Positions 41,873 to 50,390 of a DNA stretch of 64,000 bases are shown in pieces; position 1 is the stretch's first letter, and each line of letters opens with the position of its first letter. This DNA is from Rhodococcus sp. 4CII (GTDB lineage: Bacteria > Actinomycetota > Actinomycetes > Mycobacteriales > Mycobacteriaceae). The notes under the pieces are model-generated. The model was not told the origin of the DNA. It worked only from the letters and a program-made list of their open reading frames with translations, and searched no databases. Position numbers and translations under genes: made by a program. The stretch covers positions 186,001 to 250,000 of the forward strand of contig NZ_JACCFE010000003.1 in the NCBI RefSeq assembly GCF_014256275.1, read 5' to 3'.

Positions 41873-43294
41873 TCAGCGTGCGCCGGGGGTGTAGGGGATG
41901 GTGGCGGCGCTGTTCTCGTCGACGTTGATGGTGCGGCCCAGTTGCGGGAAGGCCCGCTGGGCGCAGTTGGGGCGCTCGCACACCTTGCAGCCGGCGCCGA
42001 TCGGGACGGCCGCGGTGGGGTCGTCGACGTGCAGGCCGTGCGAGTAGACGAGTTTGCTGGCGTAGGTGAGGTCGCAGCCGAGGCCGATGGCGAAGTCCCG
42101 TTTCTGGGAGAGGTAGCCGGGGGTGGACTCGTCGGTGGTGCGGGCCAGCCACAGATAGCTACGGCCGTCGGGCATCTGGGCGATCTGGGTGCGGATCCGA
42201 CCCGGGGTGGCGAACGCCTCGTGTACCACCCACAGTGGGCAGCTGCCGCCGACGCGGGAAAAGTGGAAGGCGGTGGCGGACTGGCGTTTGGAGATGTTGC
42301 CGGCGCGGTCGGTGCGGACGAAGAAGAACGGCACCCCACGCCGGCCGCGGCGTTGCAGGGTGGACAGGCGGTGGCACACCGTTTCGAAGCCGACCTCGAA
42401 CTTCATGCCGAGCAGGTCGATGTCGTAGCGCAGCGCTTCCGCGGCGGTCAGGAAGTGGGTGTAGGGCAGGATCAGGGCGCCGGCGAAATAGTTGGCGAGC
42501 CCGACCCGGGCCAGGGCCCGGGACTGGTCGGGCAACGATTCCGCCCGGGTGACGATGGTGTCGATCGTCTCGGCCTGGGTGAGGAAGGCGAGCTGGGTGG
42601 CGAGCTGGAAGGCCCGCTGGCCCGGGGACAGGCGCCTGGCCAGGGTCAGGATCCTCGCGGCCGGGTCGAAGGTCCGTTTGGGGCCGGGCCGGGCCGGGTC
42701 GTCGGTGCGGATGGACACGGTGATCCCGTGCTCGTCGGCCAATAACCGGCTCAGCTGCAGATCCAACCCGCCGAGGGTCAAACCCCGTGAGGTGAACAGG
42801 TTTTCGGCGGCGGTGTCGAGGGCGGGGATGTGGTTGCGCTGGTCGTAGAAGAAGTCGCGGACGTCCTCGTAGGGCATCGCCGTCGACCGGTCCGGTAGTT
42901 GGCCATCGATGCCGGAGGAGAACTGCTCGAGTTGTTCGGTGGCGCCGCGCAGGCGGCGGTGCAACCCCACCAAGACCCGGGCGGCGTCCGGGACCCGGGA
43001 GATGAGTTCGTCGATGTCGGTGGCGGAGATGTCGGCGGCGTCCGGGTTCTCCCCGAACACCTCCTGCAGGTCGGCGAGCAGCCGGGCGTCGGTGTCGGCG
43101 GCGAAGAATCCCATGTCGAGATCGAGTTCGGAGTTCAGCTTCAACAGGACCTGAACCGTCAGCGGGCGTTGGTCGTTCTCGAGCTGGTTGAAGTAACTCG
43201 TCGACAACCCGAGGGTCTTCGCGAGCGCGGACTGGGTCAGCCCGCGCTCCTCCCGCAGCCGGCGCAGACGAGCGCCCGCGTACATCTTCTGCAT
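41873..43294 (-). CDS. prpR: PrpR/RamB-type regulator of propionate metabolism
   Basis: A 473-residue XRE-family regulator of the short-chain acyl-CoA-responsive PrpR/RamB group. The N-terminal HTH is ARLRRLREERGLTQSALAKT, LGLSTSYFNQLENDQRPL. The centre holds a DUF955-like domain, and the C-terminal domain contains CKVCERPNCAQR, the Cys set that binds an iron-sulfur cluster in mycobacterial PrpR. ATG 43294 starts the HTH domain; the longer frame to 43663 is a shadow of prpD. It is divergent from prpDBC across 150 bases that contain a GCAATATTGC palindrome. It should control that operon in response to propionyl-CoA. Confidence 0.9.
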   Translation of the reverse strand: MQKMYAGARLRRLREERGLTQSALAKTLGLSTSYFNQLENDQRPLTVQVLLKLNSELDLDMGFFAADTDARLLADLQEVFGENPDAADISATDIDELISRVPDAARVLVGLHRRLRGATEQLEQFSSGIDGQLPDRSTAMPYEDVRDFFYDQRNHIPALDTAAENLFTSRGLTLGGLDLQLSRLLADEHGITVSIRTDDPARPGPKRTFDPAARILTLARRLSPGQRAFQLATQLAFLTQAETIDTIVTRAESLPDQSRALARVGLANYFAGALILPYTHFLTAAEALRYDIDLLGMKFEVGFETVCHRLSTLQRRGRRGVPFFFVRTDRAGNISKRQSATAFHFSRVGGSCPLWVVHEAFATPGRIRTQIAQMPDGRSYLWLARTTDESTPGYLSQKRDFAIGLGCDLTYASKLVYSHGLHVDDPTAAVPIGAGCKVCERPNCAQRAFPQLGRTINVDENSAATIPYTPGAR

Positions 43295-43444
43295 GCCCGA
43301 AATGTAGCACCACCGGGTTACGCAATGTTCGCAATATTGCAGGTTTCGGTCCGCAAAAATCGGCATCTGCAAGGCATTTTGCTGATCACGGCAGCTGTGT
43401 AGCGTGCGAAAGCGAGACAGCTCAACGATGCCGGAGGACCGACT
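43295..43444. promoter_or_regulatory. prpR-prpDBC divergent promoter region with palindromic operator
   Basis: The gap contains GCAATATTGC (43331-43340), a perfect 10-bp palindrome, preceded by a related half-site (ACGCAATGTTC) and followed by TGCAAGGCATTTTGC near 43368. TTTGCAAA-like boxes are known targets of the PrpR/RamB family, so these are candidate operators. The region is noticeably AT-richer than its surroundings. Confidence 0.6.
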
Positions 43445-44965
43445 GTGAAGACCCATCTCGTACGCACCCACCGCTCCGCCGAGGACTTCCCGCGCGAGGA
43501 GCACCTGGCGTTCAAGATCGCCGAGGTCGCCACCGACCCGGTCGAGGTGCCGGCCGAGACCGCGGAGATGATCGTCAACCGGATCATCGACAACGCCGCC
43601 GTCGCCGCGGCCTCCCTGACCCGCCGCCCGGTGTCCAACGCCCGGGCGCAGGCGCAGTCGCATCCCTACAGCCAGTCGTCATCGAACAAGGACGGGTCGA
43701 CTGTGTTCGGGATCGATGGCACCTTCTCGCCCGAGTGGGCGGCCTGGGCCAACGGGGTCGCGGTCCGCGAACTCGACTTCCACGACACCTTCCTCGCCGC
43801 CGAGTACTCACATCCCGGCGACAACATCCCGCCGATCCTCGCCGTCGCCCAGCACACCGGCCGGTCCGGCGCCGACCTGATCCGCGGCCTGGCCACCGGC
43901 TACGAGATCCAGATCGACCTGGTCCGCGCAATCTGCCTGCACGAGCACAAGATCGACCACGTCGCCCACCTCGGCCCCTCGGCCGCGGCCGGGATCGGCA
44001 CCCTCCTGGGCCTGGGCACCGACACCGTCTATCAGGCGATCGGGCAGGCCCTGCACACCACCACCGCCACCCGCCAGTCCCGCAAGGGTGAAATCTCGTC
44101 GTGGAAGGCCTACGCCCCCGCGTTCGCCGGGAAGATGGCCGTCGAGGCCGTCGACCGGGCACTGCGCGGCGAGGGTGCACCGTCCCCGATCTGGGAGGGC
44201 GAGGACGGTGTCATCGCCTGGCTGCTCGGCGGACCGAACGCCGAATACCAGGTGCCGCTGCCCGGCCCCGGCGAGGCCAAGCGGGCGATCCTCGACAGCT
44301 ACACCAAGGAACACTCGGCCGAATACCAGAGCCAGGCCCCCATCGACCTCGCCCGCCGGATGCGCGACCGTATCGGCGACCTGGACCAGATCGCGTCGAT
44401 CGTGCTGCACACCAGCCACCACACCCACGTCGTGATCGGCACCGGCTCGAACGACCCGCAGAAGTTCGACCCCACCGCGTCGCGGGAAACCCTGGATCAC
44501 TCGGTGATGTACATCTTCGCGGTCGCTCTGCAGGACGGCACCTGGCACCACGAACGCTCCTACGCCCCCGAACGGGCCCAGCGCCCCGACACGATCGAGT
44601 TGTGGAACAAGATCTCCACCGCCGAGGACCCGGAGTGGACGCGTCGCTACCACTCCACCGACCCGGACGAGAAGGCATTCGGCGCCCGCGCCGAAATCAC
44701 CCTCAAGAGCGGTGAAGTGATCGTCGACGAACTCGCGATCGCCGACGCACACCCCCTCGGCGCCCGCCCGTTCGCCCGCGAGCAGTACATCGCGAAGTTC
44801 CGCACCCTCGCCGACGGCGTGATCGCCCCGGCCGAGCAGGACCGCTTCCTCGCCGCCGCCGCCCGCACCCCGGAACTTGCGGCCGGGGAACTCAGCCAGC
44901 TCACCTTCACCGTCACCGATGACGTCCTCGCCCGGGCACCGAAGTCGCCGAAGGGACTGTTCTGA
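43445..44965 (+). CDS. prpD: 2-methylcitrate dehydratase PrpD
   Basis: A 506-residue MmgE/PrpD-family enzyme that dehydrates 2-methylcitrate to methylaconitate in the methylcitrate cycle, by which cells oxidise propionyl-CoA without vitamin B12. Family segments include IVNRIIDNAAVAAASLTRRP, DTFLAAEYSHPGDNIPPILA, KAYAPAFAGKMAVEAVDRAL and SRETLDHSVMYIFAVALQDG. GTG 43445 follows GGAGGACC. It is first gene of the prpDBC operon, whose TGATG junction couples it to prpB. The length is full. Confidence 0.93.
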   Translation: MKTHLVRTHRSAEDFPREEHLAFKIAEVATDPVEVPAETAEMIVNRIIDNAAVAAASLTRRPVSNARAQAQSHPYSQSSSNKDGSTVFGIDGTFSPEWAAWANGVAVRELDFHDTFLAAEYSHPGDNIPPILAVAQHTGRSGADLIRGLATGYEIQIDLVRAICLHEHKIDHVAHLGPSAAAGIGTLLGLGTDTVYQAIGQALHTTTATRQSRKGEISSWKAYAPAFAGKMAVEAVDRALRGEGAPSPIWEGEDGVIAWLLGGPNAEYQVPLPGPGEAKRAILDSYTKEHSAEYQSQAPIDLARRMRDRIGDLDQIASIVLHTSHHTHVVIGTGSNDPQKFDPTASRETLDHSVMYIFAVALQDGTWHHERSYAPERAQRPDTIELWNKISTAEDPEWTRRYHSTDPDEKAFGARAEITLKSGEVIVDELAIADAHPLGARPFAREQYIAKFRTLADGVIAPAEQDRFLAAAARTPELAAGELSQLTFTVTDDVLARAPKSPKGLF

Positions 44966-45879
44966 TGACCGGACTCATCGCCTCGTCCACCTCCGCCGCC
45001 GACAAACGCATCGCCTTCCGAGCCGGCCTGTCCTCGGGCACGATCCAACGCCTGCCCGGCGCGATCAACCCGCTCACCGCGAAGCTGATCCAGGAGATCG
45101 GATTCGAAGGCGCCTACGTCTCGGGCGGTGCGTTCTCGGCCGCACTGGGTCTGCCCGACATCGGCCTGACCACCCTGACCGAGGTCGCCGCGCACAGCGC
45201 GCAGATCGCCCACGTCACCGACCTGCCGGTGCTGGTCGACGCCGACACCGGGTTCGGGGAACCGATGTCCGCGGCCCGCACGGTCACCGTGTTCGAGGAC
45301 GCCGGTCTCGCTGGCCTGCACCTCGAGGACCAGGTCAACCCGAAACGCTGCGGGCACCTCGACGGCAAGGCCATCGTGCCCACCGAGGACATGGTCCGCC
45401 GGCTGCGGGCCGCCGTGGCCGCGCGCCGGGACCCGAACTTCGTGATCTGCGCCCGCACCGACGCCGCCGGCATCGACGGAATCGACGCCGCGATCGAGCG
45501 GGCCAAGGCCTACGCCGAGGCGGGGGCCGACCTGATCTTCACCGAGGCCCTCCGCGCCGAGGCCGACTTCGAAAAGTTCCGGGCGGCGGTGGATATCCCG
45601 TTGCTGGCGAACATGACCGAATTCGGCAAGTCGCAGCTGATTCCGGCGAAGACCCTCGAGTCGATCGGATTCAACGCCCTCATCTACCCGGTGACCACAC
45701 TCCGGCTGGCGATGGGCGCGATCGAGACCGGCCTGCGCGAGATCCACGACACCGGCACCCAGGAAGGGTTGCTCGGCCAGATGCAGACCCGCTCCCGCCT
45801 GTACGAGCTGCTCGAGTACGAGCGGTACAGCGAGTTCGATTCCGGAGTTTTCAACTTCACTCTCTCCAGGAGCCAGTGA
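44965..45879 (+). CDS. prpB: Methylisocitrate lyase PrpB
   Basis: A 304-residue member of the isocitrate lyase/PEP mutase superfamily. It cleaves 2-methylisocitrate to pyruvate and succinate, the last step of the cycle. The signature KRCGH loop is present (DQVNPKRCGHLDGKAIVPTE), with substrate and Mg contacts in LVDADTGFGEP and ICARTDAAGIDGIDAAIERA. ATG 44965 overlaps the prpD stop by one base, and its own stop overlaps prpC the same way. The full length and intact motifs indicate a working enzyme. Confidence 0.93.
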   Translation: MTGLIASSTSAADKRIAFRAGLSSGTIQRLPGAINPLTAKLIQEIGFEGAYVSGGAFSAALGLPDIGLTTLTEVAAHSAQIAHVTDLPVLVDADTGFGEPMSAARTVTVFEDAGLAGLHLEDQVNPKRCGHLDGKAIVPTEDMVRRLRAAVAARRDPNFVICARTDAAGIDGIDAAIERAKAYAEAGADLIFTEALRAEADFEKFRAAVDIPLLANMTEFGKSQLIPAKTLESIGFNALIYPVTTLRLAMGAIETGLREIHDTGTQEGLLGQMQTRSRLYELLEYERYSEFDSGVFNFTLSRSQ

Positions 45880-47003
45880 TGACCGACACCGCGATCCCCA
45901 CCATCTACAAGGGCCTGGCCGGCGTCGTCGTCGACACCACCGCCATCTCCAAGGTGGTGCCCGAGACCAACTCGCTGACCTACCGCGGCTACGCCGTGCA
46001 GGACCTGGCCGCGCACTGCAGCTTCGAGCAGGTCGCCTACCTGCTGTGGAACGGGGAGCTGCCCACCGACACCCAGCTCGCCCTGTTCTCCCAGCGCGAG
46101 CGCGCCGCCCGCCGCGCGGACCGTTCCCTGCTCTCGTTGGTGACGAAGATGCCCGACAACTGCCACCCGATGGATGTGGTGCGCACCGCGATCAGCTACC
46201 TCGGCGCCGAGGACCCGGCAGAGGACGACAATTCCCCGGCCGCCAACCGCACCAAAGCTTTGCGGATGATGGCGGTGCTGCCGACCATCGTGGCCGCCGA
46301 TCACCGCCGCCGCCGCGGCCTCGATCCCATCGCTCCGCACAGCCATTTGGGGTTCGCGGAGAATTTCCTGAACATGTGCTTCGGGGAGGTGCCGCCGCCG
46401 GAGCTGGTCAAGGCGTTCGAGGTGTCGCTGATCCTGTACGCGGAGCACAGTTTCAACGCCTCCACCTTCGCCGCCCGGGTGGTGACCTCGACCCTGTCCG
46501 ATATCTACAGTGCCGTGACCGCGGCGATCGGGGCGCTCAAGGGTCCGCTGCACGGCGGCGCCAACGAGGCCGTCATGCACGACATGCTCGAGATCGGCGA
46601 CCCGGACCGCGCCGAGGCGTGGCTGCTCGGCAAGCTCGCCGCCAAGGACAAGGTGATGGGTTTCGGGCACCGGGTCTACAAGAACGGTGATTCCCGCGTC
46701 CCCACCATGAAGGCGGCCCTGCTCGACGTTGCCGCCCACACCGGCGGTGGGAAGTGGGTGCAGATGTACGAGATCCTGGAGAAGACGATGGCCGGCGCCA
46801 CCGGTATCAAACCGAACCTCGACTTCCCCACCGGGCCGGCGTATTACCTGATGGGCTTCGACATCGAGGTGTTCACCCCGATCTTCGTGATGAGCCGGAT
46901 CACCGGGTGGACCGCCCACATCATCGAGCAGGGCGAATCCAACGCCCTGATCCGGCCGCTCAGCGAATACGACGGCGTTCCGCAGCGTTCCGTCGTCGCC
47001 TGA
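45879..47003 (+). CDS. prpC: 2-methylcitrate synthase PrpC
   Basis: A 374-residue citrate-synthase-fold enzyme that condenses propionyl-CoA with oxaloacetate to methylcitrate. Catalytic regions are visible: LKGPLHGGANEAVMH (first His), MGFGHRVYKNGDSR (second His) and NLDFPTGPAYYLMG (Asp). ATG 45879 follows AGGAG and overlaps the prpB stop (TGATG). Third gene of the operon; a long inverted repeat follows the stop. Clustering with prpD and prpB favours methylcitrate over citrate synthesis. Confidence 0.93.
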   Translation: MTDTAIPTIYKGLAGVVVDTTAISKVVPETNSLTYRGYAVQDLAAHCSFEQVAYLLWNGELPTDTQLALFSQRERAARRADRSLLSLVTKMPDNCHPMDVVRTAISYLGAEDPAEDDNSPAANRTKALRMMAVLPTIVAADHRRRRGLDPIAPHSHLGFAENFLNMCFGEVPPPELVKAFEVSLILYAEHSFNASTFAARVVTSTLSDIYSAVTAAIGALKGPLHGGANEAVMHDMLEIGDPDRAEAWLLGKLAAKDKVMGFGHRVYKNGDSRVPTMKAALLDVAAHTGGGKWVQMYEILEKTMAGATGIKPNLDFPTGPAYYLMGFDIEVFTPIFVMSRITGWTAHIIEQGESNALIRPLSEYDGVPQRSVVA

Positions 47004-47020
47004 GCCCCTAAAGTCTGCGT

Positions 47021-47063
47021 CCCGGGGTCAGCCGCGTGGGCATCACCGTCTCCTGACCCCGGG
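47021..47063 (+). terminator. Inverted repeat after prpC
   Basis: CCCGGGGTCAG (47021-47031) pairs exactly with CTGACCCCGGG (47053-47063) across a 21-base loop, 18 bases past the prpC stop. Likely the operon terminator. Confidence 0.65.
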
Positions 47064-47106
47064 GCGCACCCAACCCCCTGTGGTCCCGCACCCGCGGGCT
47101 GTGGGC

Positions 47107-47168
47107 CGCCGGCGTCTGTGACCGGTTCCTCAGTCGTCGCCGGCGTCTGTGACCGGTTCCTCAGTCGT
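47107..47168. repeat. Two identical 31-bp direct repeats
   Basis: Units at 47107-47137 and 47138-47168 (begin CGCCGGCGTCTGTGACCGGT), with the first bases of a third copy following. They lie between the prpC terminator and the cobalamin riboswitch. Confidence 0.85.
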
Positions 47169-47199
47169 CGCCGGCGACTGGCGGGTGAGCGCCGTATAT

Positions 47200-47320
47200 G
47201 GTGGCCGAGGCCGTCCGTACGGCCACGATCGGCGAGGGAACCCGGTGCGAATCCGGGACTGACGCGCAACGGTAACGAACCTTCATGGTCGGAGTCCGAC
47301 TACTCACCGATCGAGTTCGG
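47200..47320 (+). ncRNA. Cobalamin riboswitch upstream of B12 importer
   Basis: The conserved core reads GAGGGAACCCGGTGCGAATC, CGGGACTGACGCGCAACGGT, close to the B12-box consensus (GGAA, CGGTG, AATCCG, CTG, CGCAAC). A 3' segment GGTCGGAGTCCGACTACTCA follows. It ends about 50 bases before the lipoprotein start at 47369. It should turn the importer off when adenosylcobalamin is plentiful. Confidence 0.85.
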
Positions 47321-47368
47321 TGATCCTCGGCTCCGCGACTGGGCCCTGACGAAGGAGTTCAACGCTTC

Positions 47369-48412
47369 ATGCGCACGTCCTGGCGGTACCTCGGTGCCAC
47401 TGTCACTGCCGCTTCGGTCCTGCTCGTTTCCGGATGTTCGTCCACGGCGGACGAATCGGCACCGGAGACGGCCTCGGAGTCATCCGCCTACCCGATGACC
47501 ATCGAGAACTGCGGCCACCCGGTCACGCTCGACGCACCCCCGCAACGTGCGGTCTCCCTGAACCAGGGCTCCACCGAGATCCTGCTCTCGCTGGGCCTGG
47601 CGAACCGGATGGTCGGCACCGCGACCTGGACCGACCCGGTCCGCGAGAACCTGGCCGCCGACAACGCCCGCGTTCCGCGGTTGGCCGACAACAAGCCGTC
47701 CTTCGAGGTGGTACTCGACACCGAACCCGACTTCGTGACGGCGTCGTTCGGCGGCACCCTCGGACCGGGCGGTGTCGCCGACCGCGACCAGTTCGACCAG
47801 CTCGGTGTGCCCAGCTACCTGTCCCCGACCGACTGTGACGGCAAGACGGACGAGAGCGTCAACGCGGACGGTGCCCGCACCGAACTCCTGCGCATCGACA
47901 CGGTGTACAAGGAGATCCGCGAACTCGCCGCCATCTTCGACGTCCGTGACCGCGGCGAGGCGTTTGTCGCGGAATTGCAGCAGCGGTTCGAGGCGGCCTC
48001 GGGAACGGTGAACGCCGCCGGGGTGTCGCTGGCGTACTGGTTCGCCGACACCAAGACCCCGTACATGGCGGGCTGCTGCGGCTCGTCCGGGATCATCACC
48101 AACTCGGTGGGCGCCCAGAACATCTTCTCCGACACCACCGACGAGTGGCCGCAGGTGAGCTGGGAGAGCGTGCTCGACCGCGACCCCACCGCCCTCGTCC
48201 TCGCCGACCTCAGCCGCCGCAGCATCGACGGCGACGCCCTCGACAGCAAGATCGCGTTCCTCGAGTCGAACCCGGTGACGCAGCGGCTCACCGCAGTCCG
48301 CGACCAGCGGTACATCGTGGTCAACGGCGCCGACCTGAACCCGTCGATCCGCACCGTCGACGGCGTGGAGAAGACGGCGGCCGCGCTGAAGCAGTGGGGA
48401 CCGGCCCGCTGA
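47369..48412 (+). CDS. Cobalamin-type ABC transporter substrate-binding lipoprotein (BtuF-like)
   Basis: A 347-residue periplasmic-binding lipoprotein of the BtuF/FhuD class. The signal ends in the lipobox VLLVSGC, with Cys as the anchor. Typical segments are CGHPVTLDAPPQRAVSLNQG, STEILLSLGLANRMVGTATW and PQVSWESVLDRDPTALVLAD. ATG 47369 has AAGGAG upstream. The cobalamin riboswitch in its leader points to B12 or a corrinoid as ligand, not siderophore. Its end overlaps the permease start at 48394. Confidence 0.85.
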   Translation: MRTSWRYLGATVTAASVLLVSGCSSTADESAPETASESSAYPMTIENCGHPVTLDAPPQRAVSLNQGSTEILLSLGLANRMVGTATWTDPVRENLAADNARVPRLADNKPSFEVVLDTEPDFVTASFGGTLGPGGVADRDQFDQLGVPSYLSPTDCDGKTDESVNADGARTELLRIDTVYKEIRELAAIFDVRDRGEAFVAELQQRFEAASGTVNAAGVSLAYWFADTKTPYMAGCCGSSGIITNSVGAQNIFSDTTDEWPQVSWESVLDRDPTALVLADLSRRSIDGDALDSKIAFLESNPVTQRLTAVRDQRYIVVNGADLNPSIRTVDGVEKTAAALKQWGPAR

Positions 48413-49470
48413 CCGCGACCGCGACGCGGCGCGAATCCCGACCGACTCGGACGAAGTCCCGTCCGGTGATCGGGGTGCTCCTGTTCGTCGGACTCGCGGT
48501 GCTGGCCGGGTCCATTGCCGTCGTCATCACCATCGGCCCCGCCAGTCTCTCGGTCGGCGACGTCTACGCGGTGGTCCTCGAACACGTCGGTCTCGGCAGT
48601 TCCGGCGTGAGCAGGATCAAGGACGGCATCGTGTGGGAGCTGAGGCTGCCCCGGACCCTCCTCGCGGCGGTGTGCGGCGCCGGACTGGCGCTGTGCGGGA
48701 CGATCATGCAGTCGCTGCTGCGCAATCCGCTCGCCGATCCGTTCGTGCTCGGCATCTCGTCGGGCGCATCCACCGGCGCCGTGCTGGTCGTCGTCCTCGG
48801 ACTCGGCGCCGGGGCGGTGTCGCTGTCGGCGGGCGCCTTCGCCGGGGCGGTGCTCTCGTTCGCCCTGGTGATGCTGCTGGCGACCGGCGCCGGCGGCGGC
48901 ACATCCAGGGTGGTGCTCGCCGGAGTGGCGGGAACGCAACTCTTCTCCGCGCTGACCTCCTTCATCGTGATCTCCTCCGCCGATGCGGAACAGACCCGCG
49001 GGGTCATGTTCTGGCTGCTGGGATCCCTGTCCGGTGCCGACTGGGCCGACGTGATTGTGTGCGGGGCCGTCACCGTCGCCGGCCTCCTGGTGTGCCTGAC
49101 GCAGTCGTCGGCGCTCGACGCCTTCACCTTCGGCAACACCGCCGCCGCATCGCTCGGGGTCTCGGTGCGCGGGGTCCGGATCCTCCTGCTCGGCATCACC
49201 GCACTCGTCACCGCCGCCCTGGTCAGTGCCGCGGGGGCGATCGGGTTCGTCGGCCTGGTCCTGCCCCACGCCGCCCGATTCCTCGTCGGCCCCCGGCACA
49301 GCCGGCTGCTGCCCACCGCCGCCGTGGTCGGCGCGATCTTCATGGTGTGGATCGACGCGATCGCCCGCACAGTCTTCGCGCCACAGGAAGTTCCGGTCGG
49401 TGTCGTCACCGCCCTGATCGGCGTCCCCGCCTTCGCCGTCATCCTCTTCCGCATGCGGAGCACGCCATGA
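48394..49470 (+). CDS. FecCD/BtuC-type ABC transporter permease
   Basis: A 358-residue permease with about ten membrane helices, matching the FecCD/BtuC family: RLPRTLLAAVCGAGLALCGT, IMQSLLRNPLADPFVLGISS, GASTGAVLVVVLGLG, VLPHAARFLVGPRHSRLLPT. GTG 48394 lies inside the end of the binding-protein gene, with a basic N-terminus (TATRRESRPTRTKSRP) before the first helix. The ATGA junction with the ATPase gene shows coupling. It should form the membrane channel of the B12 importer as a dimer. Confidence 0.88.
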   Translation: MGTGPLTATATRRESRPTRTKSRPVIGVLLFVGLAVLAGSIAVVITIGPASLSVGDVYAVVLEHVGLGSSGVSRIKDGIVWELRLPRTLLAAVCGAGLALCGTIMQSLLRNPLADPFVLGISSGASTGAVLVVVLGLGAGAVSLSAGAFAGAVLSFALVMLLATGAGGGTSRVVLAGVAGTQLFSALTSFIVISSADAEQTRGVMFWLLGSLSGADWADVIVCGAVTVAGLLVCLTQSSALDAFTFGNTAAASLGVSVRGVRILLLGITALVTAALVSAAGAIGFVGLVLPHAARFLVGPRHSRLLPTAAVVGAIFMVWIDAIARTVFAPQEVPVGVVTALIGVPAFAVILFRMRSTP

Positions 49471-50255
49471 CCCTGCGCGCGAAGAACGTCGGCTGGAGCC
49501 GTGGCGGACAACTCGTACTCGACGGGGTGTCCATCGAGCCGGCACCGGGCGAGACCATCGGACTGCTCGGCCCCAACGGCTCGGGCAAATCCTCGCTGCT
49601 GCGACTGTTCAGCGGGATCGCCGAACCCCACACCGGCCGGGTCCTCCTCGGCGACACCGACATCCGGACCCTCCGACGACGGCAGATCGCCCGCCGGGTG
49701 GCGATGGTCGATCAGCATTCCGACACCGAGGTCGACATCACCGTCGGCGACATCGTGCGGTTCGGGCGCATTCCGCACCGCGGGATGTTCGGCGGCGACG
49801 AGACCGCCGACGCCGTTGCTGTCGAGCAGGCACTCGAGCACACCGGCATGACGTCGAAAGCACATCGGCTGTGGCACACCCTCTCCGGGGGAGAACGTCA
49901 GCGCGCCCAGATCGCCCGGGCCCTCGCGCAGGAACCGGACGAACTGCTACTCGACGAGCCGACCAACCATCTCGACATCCGCCATCAACTCGACATCCTG
50001 TCCCTGGTCGCGCAGCTCCCCCTCACCAGCTACGTCGCCCTGCACGACCTCAACCTGGCCGCGATGTTCTGCGACCGCGTGATCGTCCTCGACCACGGGC
50101 GGGTCGTCGCCGCCGGCACCCCTACCGAGGTGATCACCGAGGCCCTCGTCGACCAGGTGTATCAGGTCCGGGCGTGCGTCACCGTCGACCCGGTCATCGG
50201 GTATCCCACCGTCACCTACCGGCCGCAATCCGCCCGCGACCCCGTACCCCGCTGA
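49467..50255 (+). CDS. ABC transporter ATPase (BtuD/FecE-like)
   Basis: A 262-residue ATP-binding subunit. Walker A is GLLGPNGSGKSSLLR, the signature is LSGGERQRAQIARAL, Walker B is ELLLDEPTNHLDIRHQ, and the switch His is in VALHDLNLA. ATG 49467 overlaps the permease stop. Together with the two preceding genes it forms a complete type II importer. A strong hairpin downstream probably terminates this operon and the convergent metE. Confidence 0.9.
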   Translation: MTLRAKNVGWSRGGQLVLDGVSIEPAPGETIGLLGPNGSGKSSLLRLFSGIAEPHTGRVLLGDTDIRTLRRRQIARRVAMVDQHSDTEVDITVGDIVRFGRIPHRGMFGGDETADAVAVEQALEHTGMTSKAHRLWHTLSGGERQRAQIARALAQEPDELLLDEPTNHLDIRHQLDILSLVAQLPLTSYVALHDLNLAAMFCDRVIVLDHGRVVAAGTPTEVITEALVDQVYQVRACVTVDPVIGYPTVTYRPQSARDPVPR

Positions 50256-50351
50256 TCGAATCCGCCGCCACCCGCCACGGTGACCGTCCCGTACAGGTAC
50301 CGGCCCCCGTTCCACATCGGGTCTCACTCCTTCCGGCCGCCGGGACGCAAT

Positions 50352-50383
50352 GGCGCCCCCGCACCACCCGGTGCGGGGGCGCC
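50352..50383. terminator. Bidirectional hairpin between importer operon and metE
   Basis: GGCGCCCCCGCACC (50352-50365) and its exact complement (50370-50383) flank the loop ACCC. It sits between two converging stops (50255 plus, 50391 minus), fitting a shared terminator. Confidence 0.8.
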
Positions 50384-50390
50384 GTCGTCG

